NCBI GenBank assembly: GCA_007713595.1
Contig: VMRY01000009.1
Location: 62,001 to 126,000 of the forward strand
Origin: Sedimenticola thiotaurini
Lineage (GTDB): Bacteria > Pseudomonadota > Gammaproteobacteria > Chromatiales > Chromatiaceae
DNA: 64,000 nt
Reading direction: 5' to 3'
The notes under the pieces were generated by a model that saw only the letters and a program-made list of their open reading frames with translations, ran no database searches and was not told the DNA's origin. Every line of letters begins with the position of its first letter. The stretch's first letter is position 1. The position numbers and the translations under genes are program-made. Of this stretch, positions 8,149-17,080 are shown piece by piece.

Positions 8149-9798
8149 ATGGGCTTGACGAATCCAAGACAACAAAGCCTGGACCTTGAGAGTACCCAGG
8201 TCCGGTTGCCGGGAAACGCCCCCGAGCGATCGATTCAGATCTTCTTCTTCTATCGCCTCACGATAGCAACTCTTCTCGGGTTTCTTTTTTTCCTCAAGCT
8301 AGGCCCTTCCCTGCTGGGACAAGCCGACCCTGGGCTATACACACTCACCGTTATCATCTACTTTGGCCTGGTAGTCGCAAGTGGGTTGCTGCTCTACGCC
8401 TCCCCTTCACTGTCGATTAATCAGCAAGCCTTTCTGATGGTCTTTGTTGATGTCTGCGCCATTACCCTACTGATGCATGCCAGCGGCGGTATCAGCACCG
8501 GACTGGGCATGCTCCTCGCTGTTTCAATCGCCTCCAGCAGCCTGATTACTCGCGGTGTCTACGCCGGCCTGGAAGCCGCACTCGCAAGTCTCTTCATCCT
8601 GGCAGAACAGGTCTATGCCCATATAGCCCAAGCCTTTGAAACCACCGCCTACACCCAGGCCGGGCTACTGGGTACGCTGTTTTTTGCCATCGCCATTCTG
8701 GCCCATGCCCTGTCACGTCAGCTCAAGACCAGCGAGGCCCTCTCCAGTCAGCGAAAACTCGACCTGGCTAATATGGAGCAACTTAACGAGTATGTTATAC
8801 AGCACATGCTTACCGGCATTATTGTGGTAGATACCAAGAGCACTATCCGCCTGATGAACGAGTCGGCCTGGTATCTTCTGGGCATGCCGGAGTGCGGCAA
8901 TGGTAGCCCCCTGGAACAGGCCTGTCATAAATTGGCTGTGCAACTGCATGAATGGGATCCCGAACAACACAGAGCTACAATCCCTTTTAAACCCACATCC
9001 GGGGGCAGAGAACTCACCGCAGGCTTCTCTATGCTTGGGGAAAACAACAAAGGGGGCGCTGTCATTTTTCTTGAAGACACGGCTACCGTTACCCAGCAAG
9101 CACAACAAATGAAACTGGCCTCCCTCGGACGACTCACCGCCAGCATCGCCCACGAGATCCGCAACCCACTTGGTGCCATCAGTCATGCCGAGCAACTACT
9201 AAAAGAGTCACCAGATATTCCCCAGGCCGACCGTCGGCTGATCGACATCATCAGCACCAACACCAAACGGGTTAATGAGATCATCGAGAACATACTGCAG
9301 CTCTCCCGGCGGGGCCGCTCACTACCAAAAGAGTTCCTCCTAAAGCCTTGGCTGGCGCAATTCACAGGAGAATTAGCACGTACGCTGAGTCTACCTGAAG
9401 GTGTCATTCAACTTCAGATCGAACCAGACAGCACATTAATACGAACGGACCCGAGCCAATTCCGCCAGGTTTTTGTTATCCTGTGTGAAAACTCGATTAA
9501 GCACTTTGATAGAGAACCAGATGCTTTGAGTATCCAGATCAGCGGCGGCATCACACGGGAATCGGGCGGTCCTTTTGTCGATATCATCGATAACGGCCCT
9601 GGCATTGAACCCGATAATGTCCGTCAGATGTTTGAACCGTTTTTTACCACCCGAAATGCCGGTACAGGCCTGGGACTTTATATAGCCAAGGAACTTTGCG
9701 AGGCCAATCGACTTGGGCTTGATTACATCGCACTTCCCAGCGGCGGCAGCTGTTTCCGCATCACTTTCCCCGGCAGAGGCAACCAACCGGTCCGATAA
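8149..9798 (+). CDS. pilS: Sensor histidine kinase PilS
   Basis: PilS phosphorylates PilR to control pilin transcription. The 549-residue protein has about six hydrophobic segments within residues 35-190, a PAS-like region (about 205-310, NEYVIQHMLTGIIVVDTKS), a HisKA domain with His335 in SIAHEIRNPLGA, and an ATPase domain with N-box ENSIKHFD, DNGPGI, and GTGLGLYIAKEL. The membrane N-terminus fits PilS, which in Pseudomonas senses pilin levels through its membrane segments. The stop overlaps the pilR start (TAATG). Confidence 0.93.
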   Translation: MGLTNPRQQSLDLESTQVRLPGNAPERSIQIFFFYRLTIATLLGFLFFLKLGPSLLGQADPGLYTLTVIIYFGLVVASGLLLYASPSLSINQQAFLMVFVDVCAITLLMHASGGISTGLGMLLAVSIASSSLITRGVYAGLEAALASLFILAEQVYAHIAQAFETTAYTQAGLLGTLFFAIAILAHALSRQLKTSEALSSQRKLDLANMEQLNEYVIQHMLTGIIVVDTKSTIRLMNESAWYLLGMPECGNGSPLEQACHKLAVQLHEWDPEQHRATIPFKPTSGGRELTAGFSMLGENNKGGAVIFLEDTATVTQQAQQMKLASLGRLTASIAHEIRNPLGAISHAEQLLKESPDIPQADRRLIDIISTNTKRVNEIIENILQLSRRGRSLPKEFLLKPWLAQFTGELARTLSLPEGVIQLQIEPDSTLIRTDPSQFRQVFVILCENSIKHFDREPDALSIQISGGITRESGGPFVDIIDNGPGIEPDNVRQMFEPFFTTRNAGTGLGLYIAKELCEANRLGLDYIALPSGGSCFRITFPGRGNQPVR

Positions 9799-11159
9799 TG
9801 AGTAATCCACTGGCACTAATTGTTGATGACGAACCCGATATCCGAGAGCTTCTTGAGATCACCTTGGGAAGAATGAATATCGAAACCCGCTCTGCTGAAG
9901 ATCTGCGGTCTGCCAGAGCCCTGTTAGAAAACGAACAGTTCGATCTTTGCCTGACCGATATGCGTCTACCAGATGGTAACGGCATTGAGCTGGTTGAGAC
10001 GATTAGCCAACAGTATCCTCAACTTCCTGTGGCCGTTATCACTGCCCACGGCAATATGGATTCTGCAGTACAAGCCCTGAAGGCCGGCGCCTTTGATTTC
10101 GTCTCAAAGCCGGTTGATCTGACCATGCTGCGAAAACTGGTCGGCACCGCCCTCAAACTTGAACAGCACACTACTTCGAAACAGAAGCCGCCTGATAGTG
10201 AAGAGAGGAAATCTGAGCTTTTGGGAAAATCCCCGGCCGCTGAACAGATCCGCACCATGATCCGCAAACTGGCCAGAAGCCAGGCCCCGGTATTCATTAG
10301 TGGTGAATCAGGTACAGGAAAAGAGTTGGCGGCCCGCCTGATCCACCAGCAAGGACCTCGCGCGGACCATAACTTCATCGCCGTCAACTGTGGAGCCATT
10401 CCACAGGAGTTGATGGAGAGTGAATTCTTTGGCCATCTTAAAGGTAGCTTCACAGGGGCGGGAGCGGATAAGGAAGGCCTGTTTCAAGCAGCCGATGGTG
10501 GCACCCTATTTTTAGATGAAGTCGCCGATCTGCCACTCAATATGCAAGTAAAACTACTGCGTGCAATTCAGGAAAAATCCATTCGCCCTGTTGGCGCTCA
10601 GAAAGAACTCCCTGTAGATGTCCGCATTGCCAGCGCCACACACAAGGATCTGAGCAGCCTGGTTGATCAGGGCGATTTCCGCCAAGACCTTTTCTATCGA
10701 ATCAATGTTATTGAACTCACCATTCCTCCCCTGCGTGATCGTAAAGAGGATATCGCCCTTCTGGCAGATAAAATGCTCAACCGCATTGCAGCGCAATCAG
10801 GCACAGAAAAGCCACGTATTGAACGTGCGGCACTAAAGGCGCTATTCGATTACAGCTTCCCGGGAAACATCCGTGAGCTGGAAAACATACTGGAGCGGGC
10901 CATCGCCCTCTGCGAAGGAAACACTATCACGCTGGATGACCTGCTGATTCCCCACTCCACGCATATAGAGACCAGCAAAAGCGCCACCCCTGTGTTTGAT
11001 ATGAATACCCCACTGGATGCCCACATGGAAAAAGTGGAACGGGAGCTGATCACGCAAGCACTGGAACAGACTCACTGGAACAAGACCGCTGCAGCCAAGA
11101 AACTGGGCATCTCATTTCGAGCCTTGCGTTACAAACTCGATAAACTGGGAATCGACTAA
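9798..11159 (+). CDS. pilR: Sigma-54-dependent response regulator PilR
   Basis: PilR activates pilA with RNA polymerase-sigma54. The 453-residue protein has a receiver domain with phospho-acceptor Asp54 (LTDMRLPDGNG) and Lys104. A central AAA+ domain follows, with Walker A GESGTGKE (169-176), the sigma54-contact loop GSFTGA (216-221) and Walker B LFLDEV. The C-terminal Fis-type helix-turn-helix is NKTAAAKKLGISFRALRYKL. The loop has Ser in place of Ala in the common GAFTGA; GSFTGA is an accepted variant. It is translationally coupled to pilS, and its expected target promoter lies 165 bases downstream, before pilA. Confidence 0.94.
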   Translation: MSNPLALIVDDEPDIRELLEITLGRMNIETRSAEDLRSARALLENEQFDLCLTDMRLPDGNGIELVETISQQYPQLPVAVITAHGNMDSAVQALKAGAFDFVSKPVDLTMLRKLVGTALKLEQHTTSKQKPPDSEERKSELLGKSPAAEQIRTMIRKLARSQAPVFISGESGTGKELAARLIHQQGPRADHNFIAVNCGAIPQELMESEFFGHLKGSFTGAGADKEGLFQAADGGTLFLDEVADLPLNMQVKLLRAIQEKSIRPVGAQKELPVDVRIASATHKDLSSLVDQGDFRQDLFYRINVIELTIPPLRDRKEDIALLADKMLNRIAAQSGTEKPRIERAALKALFDYSFPGNIRELENILERAIALCEGNTITLDDLLIPHSTHIETSKSATPVFDMNTPLDAHMEKVERELITQALEQTHWNKTAAAKKLGISFRALRYKLDKLGID

Positions 11160-11170
11160 GATTCACTTTC

Positions 11171-11197
11171 AAAAAGTGACAATTTACGTCACTTTTT
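11171..11197. terminator. Inverted repeat after pilR, probable terminator
   Basis: Perfect 10-bp arms AAAAAGTGAC and GTCACTTTTT are separated by 7 bases, starting 12 bases after the pilR stop. The A and T tracts fit a bidirectional intrinsic terminator. The stem is short in GC, so an alternative reading is an operator upstream of the pilA promoter (about 130 bases from the -24 element, a normal distance for an activator of sigma54). Confidence 0.6.
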
Positions 11198-11323
11198 GCC
11201 GAAGAGTGAAAGCACAAATTGATACTCATCACACTCATCCAATCACAAGGCGACTGACAGATTCAATTTAATATCAATTATTTTCAATAAGTTAGATTAA
11301 ATCTATCCATAGACCAGGAAAAC

Positions 11324-11339
11324 TGGCACACCACTTGCT
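11324..11339 (+). promoter_or_regulatory. Sigma-54 promoter of pilA
   Basis: TGGCAC at 11324-11329 and TTGCT at 11335-11339 give the -24 GG and -12 GC with exactly 10 bases between them, matching the RpoN consensus. Transcription should start near 11350, giving a leader of about 108 bases before pilA. The adjacent pilSR genes supply the activator. Confidence 0.9.
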
Positions 11340-11457
11340 CTATCCTTCATTAAGTAATCTGGGGCCGGCATTTGCTGAGCCGTAAGATGAAAGTGATGAA
11401 GGATTACACTCAGGCATTTGCCACAGAATACAGATATTAAATTTTCAGGAGATAACC

Positions 11458-11898
11458 ATGAAAAAAGTACAAGCTGGCTTTACATTGATCGAACTGATGA
11501 TCGTTGTGGCGATCATTGGTATTTTGGCGGCTATTGCGATCCCCTCCTATCAGGATTACACGGTTAAGGCCAAGGTGTCCGAAGCGGCATCCTTGACGCA
11601 AGCAGCACGTGCAGCAGCAGCGGTAATGTTTAATGAAGGGACACTCAGTGCGAGTGCCACCAACGTTGATTTTGGCCTGAACGCTACTGCTACTAATATA
11701 ACAGGCAAGTATGTCACCTCCGTCACCGCTGTCGGTACTAGCGCGACAGGGGCAACAATAACGGTCGTTATTCAAAATACAGGCAATGCATCGGTTGATG
11801 GTAACAATGTTGTCTACACGATTACCTGTGCCGCAGATACGCAATGCTCAACGACTGTCGGCGGATCCGTTCCAACGAAATACCTGCCTAAGACCTGA
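11458..11898 (+). CDS. pilA: Type IVa major pilin precursor
   Basis: This is the structural subunit of the type IV pilus. It has a short leader MKKVQAG cleaved before Phe8, then the conserved [20 protein letters not shown] helix start with Glu at mature position 5. The globular part is Ala/Thr/Gly-rich and ends in a small disulfide loop, Cys124-Cys130. The precursor is 146 residues, typical of the PilA/PilE class. The ribosome site CAGGAGATAACC is strong. It is controlled by the RpoN promoter at 11324 and followed by a terminator at 11924, so it is expressed alone. The C-terminus (VPTKYLPKT) ends in Thr beside a glycosyltransferase-like gene. Confidence 0.95.
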   Translation: MKKVQAGFTLIELMIVVAIIGILAAIAIPSYQDYTVKAKVSEAASLTQAARAAAAVMFNEGTLSASATNVDFGLNATATNITGKYVTSVTAVGTSATGATITVVIQNTGNASVDGNNVVYTITCAADTQCSTTVGGSVPTKYLPKT

Positions 11899-11923
11899 GT
11901 GTAGTTGACAGATCCTCGGTAAT

Positions 11924-11959
11924 AAAATGCCGCCGATCGAGTTGATCGGCGGCATTTTT
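11924..11959 (+). terminator. Terminator after pilA
   Basis: AAAATGCCGCCGATC and GATCGGCGGCATTTTT form a strong stem with loop GAGTT and a T tract, 25 bases past the pilA stop. It would isolate pilA from the downstream ligase-like gene, which begins 15 bases later. Confidence 0.92.
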
Positions 11960-11974
11960 ATTTCGAGTACATAG

Positions 11975-13669
11975 ATGATTACTATCACTGTTGCAATTTT
12001 GCAGTTTTTTAAGAGTACCGCACCGATTTGGGCAGTATTCAGTGCATTGCTAGTCGCAATCGGTTGGCTATTGCCAAATCACACTATGCCTTGGACATCA
12101 TTCCACCAAGAGGCATGGATAAGTCTCGCAATTCTCCCTCTGGTTTTAATCGGTGTCATAAAAGCGCCTAGAAAATTCCCGCTGGACTGGTTTGGCTGTG
12201 TGTTGGTAGCTATCTGCACAATCCCACTGATTCAGTTTGCTTTTGGAGAGATAGCCTTTTTCGGAAGCGCGTGGCTTAGTAGCTTGTATCTAATGGGGTT
12301 TTTGGGTGCATTTTTTGTCGGGAGATTTTGGAATCTAGATCATCAGTGGCAAATCGTTGATTTGTTGTGTCTGGCAATAGCTATCGCTTCTGTACTTTCT
12401 GTTTTTCTTCAACTCTATCAATTCTTCCAATTGGACGGGCTCCGAATATGGGTCATCGACTCACCAGGCCGCTATCCCGCTGCAAATGTCGCGCAGCAAA
12501 ATCAACTGGCTACCTTATTGCTTTTTGGATTGGTATCCATCTTTTGGGCACGCATCAGAGCCAAAATCAGCTGGTTTCTCGCGGTGCCCTTGCTTTTGCT
12601 GCTTGGCATGGGCGTGGCACTCACCGGTTCTAGGACTGCAGGACTAGGTGTTGCGGTAATCATCGCCGTGCTTTGGTACTGGAGGCAGTTGTGGGGCGAT
12701 AAGAAAATACTATGGGCGGCGGTATTGCTTGCAATTTACACGCTTGTTTGTGCCTTCTTGTTCAACTGGCTTTACGATATTTTGCAGGGAGAGGGGGGGC
12801 TGGTTCAATCCCAGATATCCAAGGCTTTATCCGATCCGCGTTTTGCAATATGGAAGTTGCTGACCAGTGCGCTTATGGAACGACCGCTCTGGGGTTATGG
12901 GTGGGAAAGTGTCGCTGAAGCACACATCTTGGAGGCATCAAATTACCCGCCGATCCATGTAGTTTTTTCATCCTCACATAATCTATTTCTCGATATTTTA
13001 CTGTGGTGCGGGATTCCGATCGGTACTTTTATAATTTTATCTTTACTTTACTGGTTTTATCGACAGTTTCAGCAAGTGAACACGGCTGAAGGGGCCATTT
13101 CACTTTGCTTTTTATTGGTTGTAGGCAATCACTCGATGTTTGAATACCCTTTGCAATATGCGTATTTTTTGCTTCCTGTGAGCATGATTGCCGGTGCGTT
13201 AAGTGCAAGTGGTGGCAGTGGCGTTCCAATAATATGGTTGCGTAGGCGCCATGCTTTTTTGATGCTGTTGTCAATAACAATGGCGCTTGCTATTACAATC
13301 GCAGACTATTTCAAGGTTGAGCATAGTTATGGTCTTCTCCGTATGGAGTGGATGGGTTTGACCCTTGATCTGGATGCAAAGCCTCCGAATGTCCTTGCCC
13401 TTACCCAGTGGACCCAAGTGATCAAGAGCGCCAGGATGTCGCCCCGGAAAGGGATGAGGGACGACGAGCTAGAGGAATTAAGAGATGTGGCGCTTTATGC
13501 ACATAAGCCGCTAGATTTTCGGCATATTTCCTACTCGCTGTTATTAAACGGCAGGAAATCAGAAGGGGAGATATGGCTCAATCGACTTTGTAGCGTCGGT
13601 TTAGCGAAAAACTGCGAGTTGTCTCGACAAGAATTTAACGCCTTAAGTGCGGATATCATTAAAAATTAA
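11975..13669 (+). CDS. O-antigen-ligase/PglL-family membrane protein, likely pilin glycosyltransferase
   Basis: The 564-residue protein has about twelve hydrophobic segments in residues 1-430 and a soluble C-terminal part (about 440-564). It has the Wzy_C-type periplasmic signature with His335 in SSSHNLFLDILLWCGIPIG, as in PglL/TfpO oligosaccharyltransferases and O-antigen ligases. Members move lipid-linked glycans onto pilin Ser/Thr or lipid A. Its place directly after pilA favours a pilin substrate, as for Pseudomonas tfpO. This is inference; substrate residues cannot be read from sequence. Composition is more AT-rich than its neighbours (24 G+C in the 60 bases from 12301), hinting at separate origin. 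The ATG lies 15 bases past the pilA terminator; no clear promoter or ribosome site is visible. Confidence 0.8.
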   Translation: MITITVAILQFFKSTAPIWAVFSALLVAIGWLLPNHTMPWTSFHQEAWISLAILPLVLIGVIKAPRKFPLDWFGCVLVAICTIPLIQFAFGEIAFFGSAWLSSLYLMGFLGAFFVGRFWNLDHQWQIVDLLCLAIAIASVLSVFLQLYQFFQLDGLRIWVIDSPGRYPAANVAQQNQLATLLLFGLVSIFWARIRAKISWFLAVPLLLLLGMGVALTGSRTAGLGVAVIIAVLWYWRQLWGDKKILWAAVLLAIYTLVCAFLFNWLYDILQGEGGLVQSQISKALSDPRFAIWKLLTSALMERPLWGYGWESVAEAHILEASNYPPIHVVFSSSHNLFLDILLWCGIPIGTFIILSLLYWFYRQFQQVNTAEGAISLCFLLVVGNHSMFEYPLQYAYFLLPVSMIAGALSASGGSGVPIIWLRRRHAFLMLLSITMALAITIADYFKVEHSYGLLRMEWMGLTLDLDAKPPNVLALTQWTQVIKSARMSPRKGMRDDELEELRDVALYAHKPLDFRHISYSLLLNGRKSEGEIWLNRLCSVGLAKNCELSRQEFNALSADIIKN

Positions 13670-14066
13670 TTTTTAGTCTGAGCTGGTCGAACGGAATCTT
13701 GAGGGCATCCACTGCTATCCCACTTTTTTTGGAAAAATGCAGAGGGAAAAGTGGGAGGATTTATTTTTTATCTCCTTATTTATTGCGTACAGGCGGCCAT
13801 TTGCAGGCACAACCCTCAGAAAACACCTGTCAGGTACATAGCCAATATTTTCGTATGCCGCTATCATTAAAAAAAACAATAGGTTGCGATCAAAACGATA
13901 TAAATAACTTGAAAATCATTCCATAATTGGCTATTAGAGTTGAAAAGGGTATAGTTTTCATCATTCAAAGCTAAAATATGGGGAGAAGGAGCCGATAGAA
14001 TATTCGGCTTCAGTATTCCAGAACGTTATAATCTCTGAACCCAAGCCACACCACAATCCAGAAAAT
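13670..14066. other. Intergenic stretch between the ligase-like gene and pilB
   Basis: No credible gene is seen in about 400 bases. It is AT-rich in its second half. It contains an inverted repeat, TCCCACTTTT (13718-13727) and AAAAGTGGGA (13747-13756), with a 19-base spacer and a T-rich run soon after, which could be a weak terminator. A 75-codon reading frame (13699-13926, TTG start) lacks a ribosome site and protein-like composition. The pilB promoter region lies at its right end. Confidence 0.6.
14027..14032 (+). promoter_or_regulatory. Candidate -10 box for the pilBCD operon
   Basis: A perfect TATAAT lies 44 bases before the pilB ATG. A weak TTCGGC (14003-14008) is 18 bases upstream as a possible -35. 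Confidence 0.45.
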
Positions 14067-14075
14067 TTGATCCGA

Positions 14076-15788
14076 ATGGCAACAGCAACCCAGAAAATAG
14101 CATTAAGCGGTCTACCTCGACGTCTTGTAGAGGACAATCTGCTGTCAGAAGAAATTGCACAAAAATCGATTCTTGAATGCGCCAAAAAACGCCAGCAATT
14201 TGTAACCTACCTAGTTGATAACAAGCTACTTGATAGCGAAAGCATTGCACTCTCTGCTTCTCAAGAGTTTGGGGTACCGCTTTTTGAACTTGAAGCCTTG
14301 GACTTAGCTACCGCGCCAATTGGACTGGTTGATGAGAAACTGATTCGCAATCATCATGCCCTGCCCATCTTTCGCCGAGGTAATCGGCTCTTTCTGGCGG
14401 TATCTGACCCCACGAATATCCAGGGTCTCGATGAAATCAAGTTCCACACGGGATTGGCCATTGAAGCCATTGTTGTTGAGGAGGATAAACTGGTTAGAGC
14501 CATCGAGTCATCACTCGAAGCCAATGATACCAGTATGTCTGATTTACTGGATGCCGACCTCGATAACCTGGATATCTCCTCTGAGGACCCTGACGCACAT
14601 AAAAAAGAGGGCGATCTGGATGTTGATGATGCCCCTGTCGTTCGCTTTGTAAATAAGATGCTATTGGATGCCATCAATGGCGGTGCATCAGATATACACT
14701 TCGAACCCTACGAGAAGACTTTTCGCGTTAGATTGAGACAAGACGGCATTCTGCGGGAAGTCTCTTCTCCACCAATCAATATTGCCTCACGCTTGACAGC
14801 CCGTATCAAGGTAATGTCCAGAATGAACATTGCTGAAAGACGCGTCCCCCAAGATGGCCGAATCAAAATGAAGTTATCACGGAATCGTTCCATCGATTTC
14901 CGCGTCAATACATGCCCAACCCTCTATGGAGAAAAAGTTGTACTGCGTATTCTGGATCCTACAAGTGCTCAGCTGGGGATTGAGGCACTGGGTTTTGATC
15001 CGGTCCAAAAGCAAATGTTTGAAACTGCGCTTAAGAAACCCTATGGCATGATCCTGGTCACCGGCCCTACAGGTAGCGGTAAAACGGTATCGCTCTATAC
15101 CGGCCTCAACATGCTGAACAGTGAAGGCGTGAACATCTCCACCGCAGAGGATCCGGTTGAAATTCAAGTTCCTGGCATTAACCAGGTCAATGTTAATGTA
15201 AAAACCGGCCTGACTTTCGCGTCAGCACTGAGGGCATTTTTGCGCCAGGACCCTGATATTGTCATGGTCGGTGAAATTCGCGACCTTGAAACAGCAGAAA
15301 TTGCCGTAAAGGCAGCGCAAACGGGACATCTGGTACTATCCACTCTCCATACCAATGATGCACCTCAAACATTGACGCGCTTGGCAAATATGGGAATTCC
15401 CCCCTTCAATATCGCATCTTCTGTCATACTGATTATGGCTCAGCGGTTGGCTCGAAGATTATGTGAACATTGCAAGGTAGTTGATGATCTTCCTAAAGAA
15501 GCACTCATTGAAGAGGGTTTCGATGAAGACGAACTCGATAACTTAACGATATATAAAGCTGTAGGATGTGACCGCTGCACTAATGGTTACAAGGGACGAG
15601 TTGGTATATTTCAAATAATGCCCATCTCTTCAGCGATGGAAAAACTTGTAATGGAGGGAGGAAACTCCCTTGAGCTAGAAGCACAATCTAAAGCAGAAGG
15701 CATTCTTACGCTCCGAGAAGCCGGATTAAATAAGGTTCGTGCAGGCATAACCAGCCTGGAAGATATCAACAGGGTTACCAAGGATTAA
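14076..15788 (+). CDS. pilB: Type IV pilus assembly ATPase PilB
   Basis: PilB is the cytoplasmic hexameric ATPase that drives pilus extension. From the ATG it has 570 residues, as usual. It has an N-terminal T2SSE_N domain (about 15-150) and a nucleotide-binding domain with Walker A GPTGSGKT (330-337), Asp box, Walker B and His box (MVGEIRDLETAEIA; LVLSTLHTNDAPQTLTRL). A tetracysteine zinc site CEHC ... CDRC follows. A TTG three codons upstream (14067) is possible, but ATG gives the family-like MATATQKIALSGLPRRL. The ribosome site is weak either way. It is first of pilB-pilC-pilD. Confidence 0.95.
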   Translation: MATATQKIALSGLPRRLVEDNLLSEEIAQKSILECAKKRQQFVTYLVDNKLLDSESIALSASQEFGVPLFELEALDLATAPIGLVDEKLIRNHHALPIFRRGNRLFLAVSDPTNIQGLDEIKFHTGLAIEAIVVEEDKLVRAIESSLEANDTSMSDLLDADLDNLDISSEDPDAHKKEGDLDVDDAPVVRFVNKMLLDAINGGASDIHFEPYEKTFRVRLRQDGILREVSSPPINIASRLTARIKVMSRMNIAERRVPQDGRIKMKLSRNRSIDFRVNTCPTLYGEKVVLRILDPTSAQLGIEALGFDPVQKQMFETALKKPYGMILVTGPTGSGKTVSLYTGLNMLNSEGVNISTAEDPVEIQVPGINQVNVNVKTGLTFASALRAFLRQDPDIVMVGEIRDLETAEIAVKAAQTGHLVLSTLHTNDAPQTLTRLANMGIPPFNIASSVILIMAQRLARRLCEHCKVVDDLPKEALIEEGFDEDELDNLTIYKAVGCDRCTNGYKGRVGIFQIMPISSAMEKLVMEGGNSLELEAQSKAEGILTLREAGLNKVRAGITSLEDINRVTKD

Positions 15789-15793
15789 CGGAT

Positions 15794-17035
15794 ATGGCTA
15801 CAGCATCTACTGCTAAAAAAGCACCTAAAGCCGAAAAAGCCCATGTTTTCACATGGGAGGGGGCCGATAAACATGGAAAACGCATTAAAGGTGAAACCCG
15901 GGCCGCATCTCTTGCACTCGTCAGGGCCGACCTCAGGCGACAAGGCATTAACCCTCTAAAAGTAAAGAAGAAGGCTACTGCTCTTTTTTCCACCAAACAA
16001 AAGATCACAGCAGGTGATATCGCCATCTTTGCAAGACAACTCTCCACCATGATGGAGGCTGGTGTACCTCTAGTTCAAGCATTTGATATTGTAGGCAGGG
16101 GACACAACAATCCATCGATGCAGGATCTTATTCTCTCTATTAAAGCCGATGTTGAAGGAGGCACAGCTCTAGCAGAGGCTTTATCAAAACATCCACTCCA
16201 CTTCGATGACCTATTCTGTAACCTTGTCAGGGCAGGTGAGGCAGCGGGCGTTCTTGAATCGTTGCTCGATAAGATTGCATCTTATAAGGAAAAAACTGAA
16301 TCTCTGAAGGGAAAAATAAAGAAAGCTCTTTTCTACCCTGCTGCAGTTATAATTGTTGCACTGCTTGTTACCGCCTTGATTATGATTTTTGTAATCCCGC
16401 AGTTTGAGAGCCTGTTCTCAAGCTTTGGAGGCGATCTACCAGCCTTTACGAAGATGGTTGTCGCGATGTCTGAATGGATGACTAGCTACTGGTGGCTGTT
16501 ACTAGGTGGAATCTTTCTTTCCGTCTATATTTTTGCTTATTTCTACAAGCGATCAAGGAAGATGCGTCAAGCTATAGACCGCAGCTTACTAAAGACCCCC
16601 ATCATAGGTGTTATTCTAAATAAAGCAGCCATCGCCCGATACGCAAGAACATTGGCAACCATGTTTGCAGCTGGGGTGCCCCTTGTTGAAGCGCTGGAGT
16701 CAGTGGCCGGTGCCACTGGTAGTATTGTCTACAGTGACGCTGTTATGCGGATGAGAGAGGATGTAGCAACAGGGCAATCCCTCCAACTAACCATGAAGCA
16801 ACAGCAGCTTTTTCCCCACATGGTTATTCAAATGGTTGCCATCGGAGAAGAATCAGGCTCTTTGGATCACATGCTTTCAAAAGTTGCTGATTTCTTTGAA
16901 GAAGAAGTAGACAATGCTGTCGATGCACTAAGCAGCTTGTTGGAACCGTTTATCATGGTAATCATTGGAACACTTGTTGGTGGCCTTGTTGTTGCTATGT
17001 ACCTTCCAATCTTCAAAATGGCATCAGTTATCTAA
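15794..17035 (+). CDS. pilC: Type IV pilus inner-membrane platform protein PilC
   Basis: PilC couples the PilB and PilT motors to pilin assembly in the inner membrane. The 413-residue protein has a basic N-terminal cytoplasmic part and two tandem T2SSF domains. The first is about 75-197 (FARQLSTMMEAGVPLVQAFD; FCNLVRAGEAAGVLESLLDKI) and the second about 278-400 (YARTLATMFAAGVPLVEALE; VAIGEESGSLDHMLSKVADF). Three hydrophobic segments are near 175-198, 225-250 and 380-405. It starts 5 bases after pilB. Confidence 0.96.
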   Translation: MATASTAKKAPKAEKAHVFTWEGADKHGKRIKGETRAASLALVRADLRRQGINPLKVKKKATALFSTKQKITAGDIAIFARQLSTMMEAGVPLVQAFDIVGRGHNNPSMQDLILSIKADVEGGTALAEALSKHPLHFDDLFCNLVRAGEAAGVLESLLDKIASYKEKTESLKGKIKKALFYPAAVIIVALLVTALIMIFVIPQFESLFSSFGGDLPAFTKMVVAMSEWMTSYWWLLLGGIFLSVYIFAYFYKRSRKMRQAIDRSLLKTPIIGVILNKAAIARYARTLATMFAAGVPLVEALESVAGATGSIVYSDAVMRMREDVATGQSLQLTMKQQQLFPHMVIQMVAIGEESGSLDHMLSKVADFFEEEVDNAVDALSSLLEPFIMVIIGTLVGGLVVAMYLPIFKMASVI

Positions 17036-17080
17036 GCGCAATGTAACAAGAATCTATTTTTGTAAGGCATTTTTGTAGAT

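Noticed and set aside
8713..9195. 160-codon open frame antisense to pilS
   Set aside because: It covers the PAS and HisKA region of pilS in reverse and shows no protein family features.
13699..13926. 75-codon frame between the ligase-like gene and pilB
   Set aside because: TTG start, no ribosome site, odd composition, no recognisable motif; kept only as an intergenic note.
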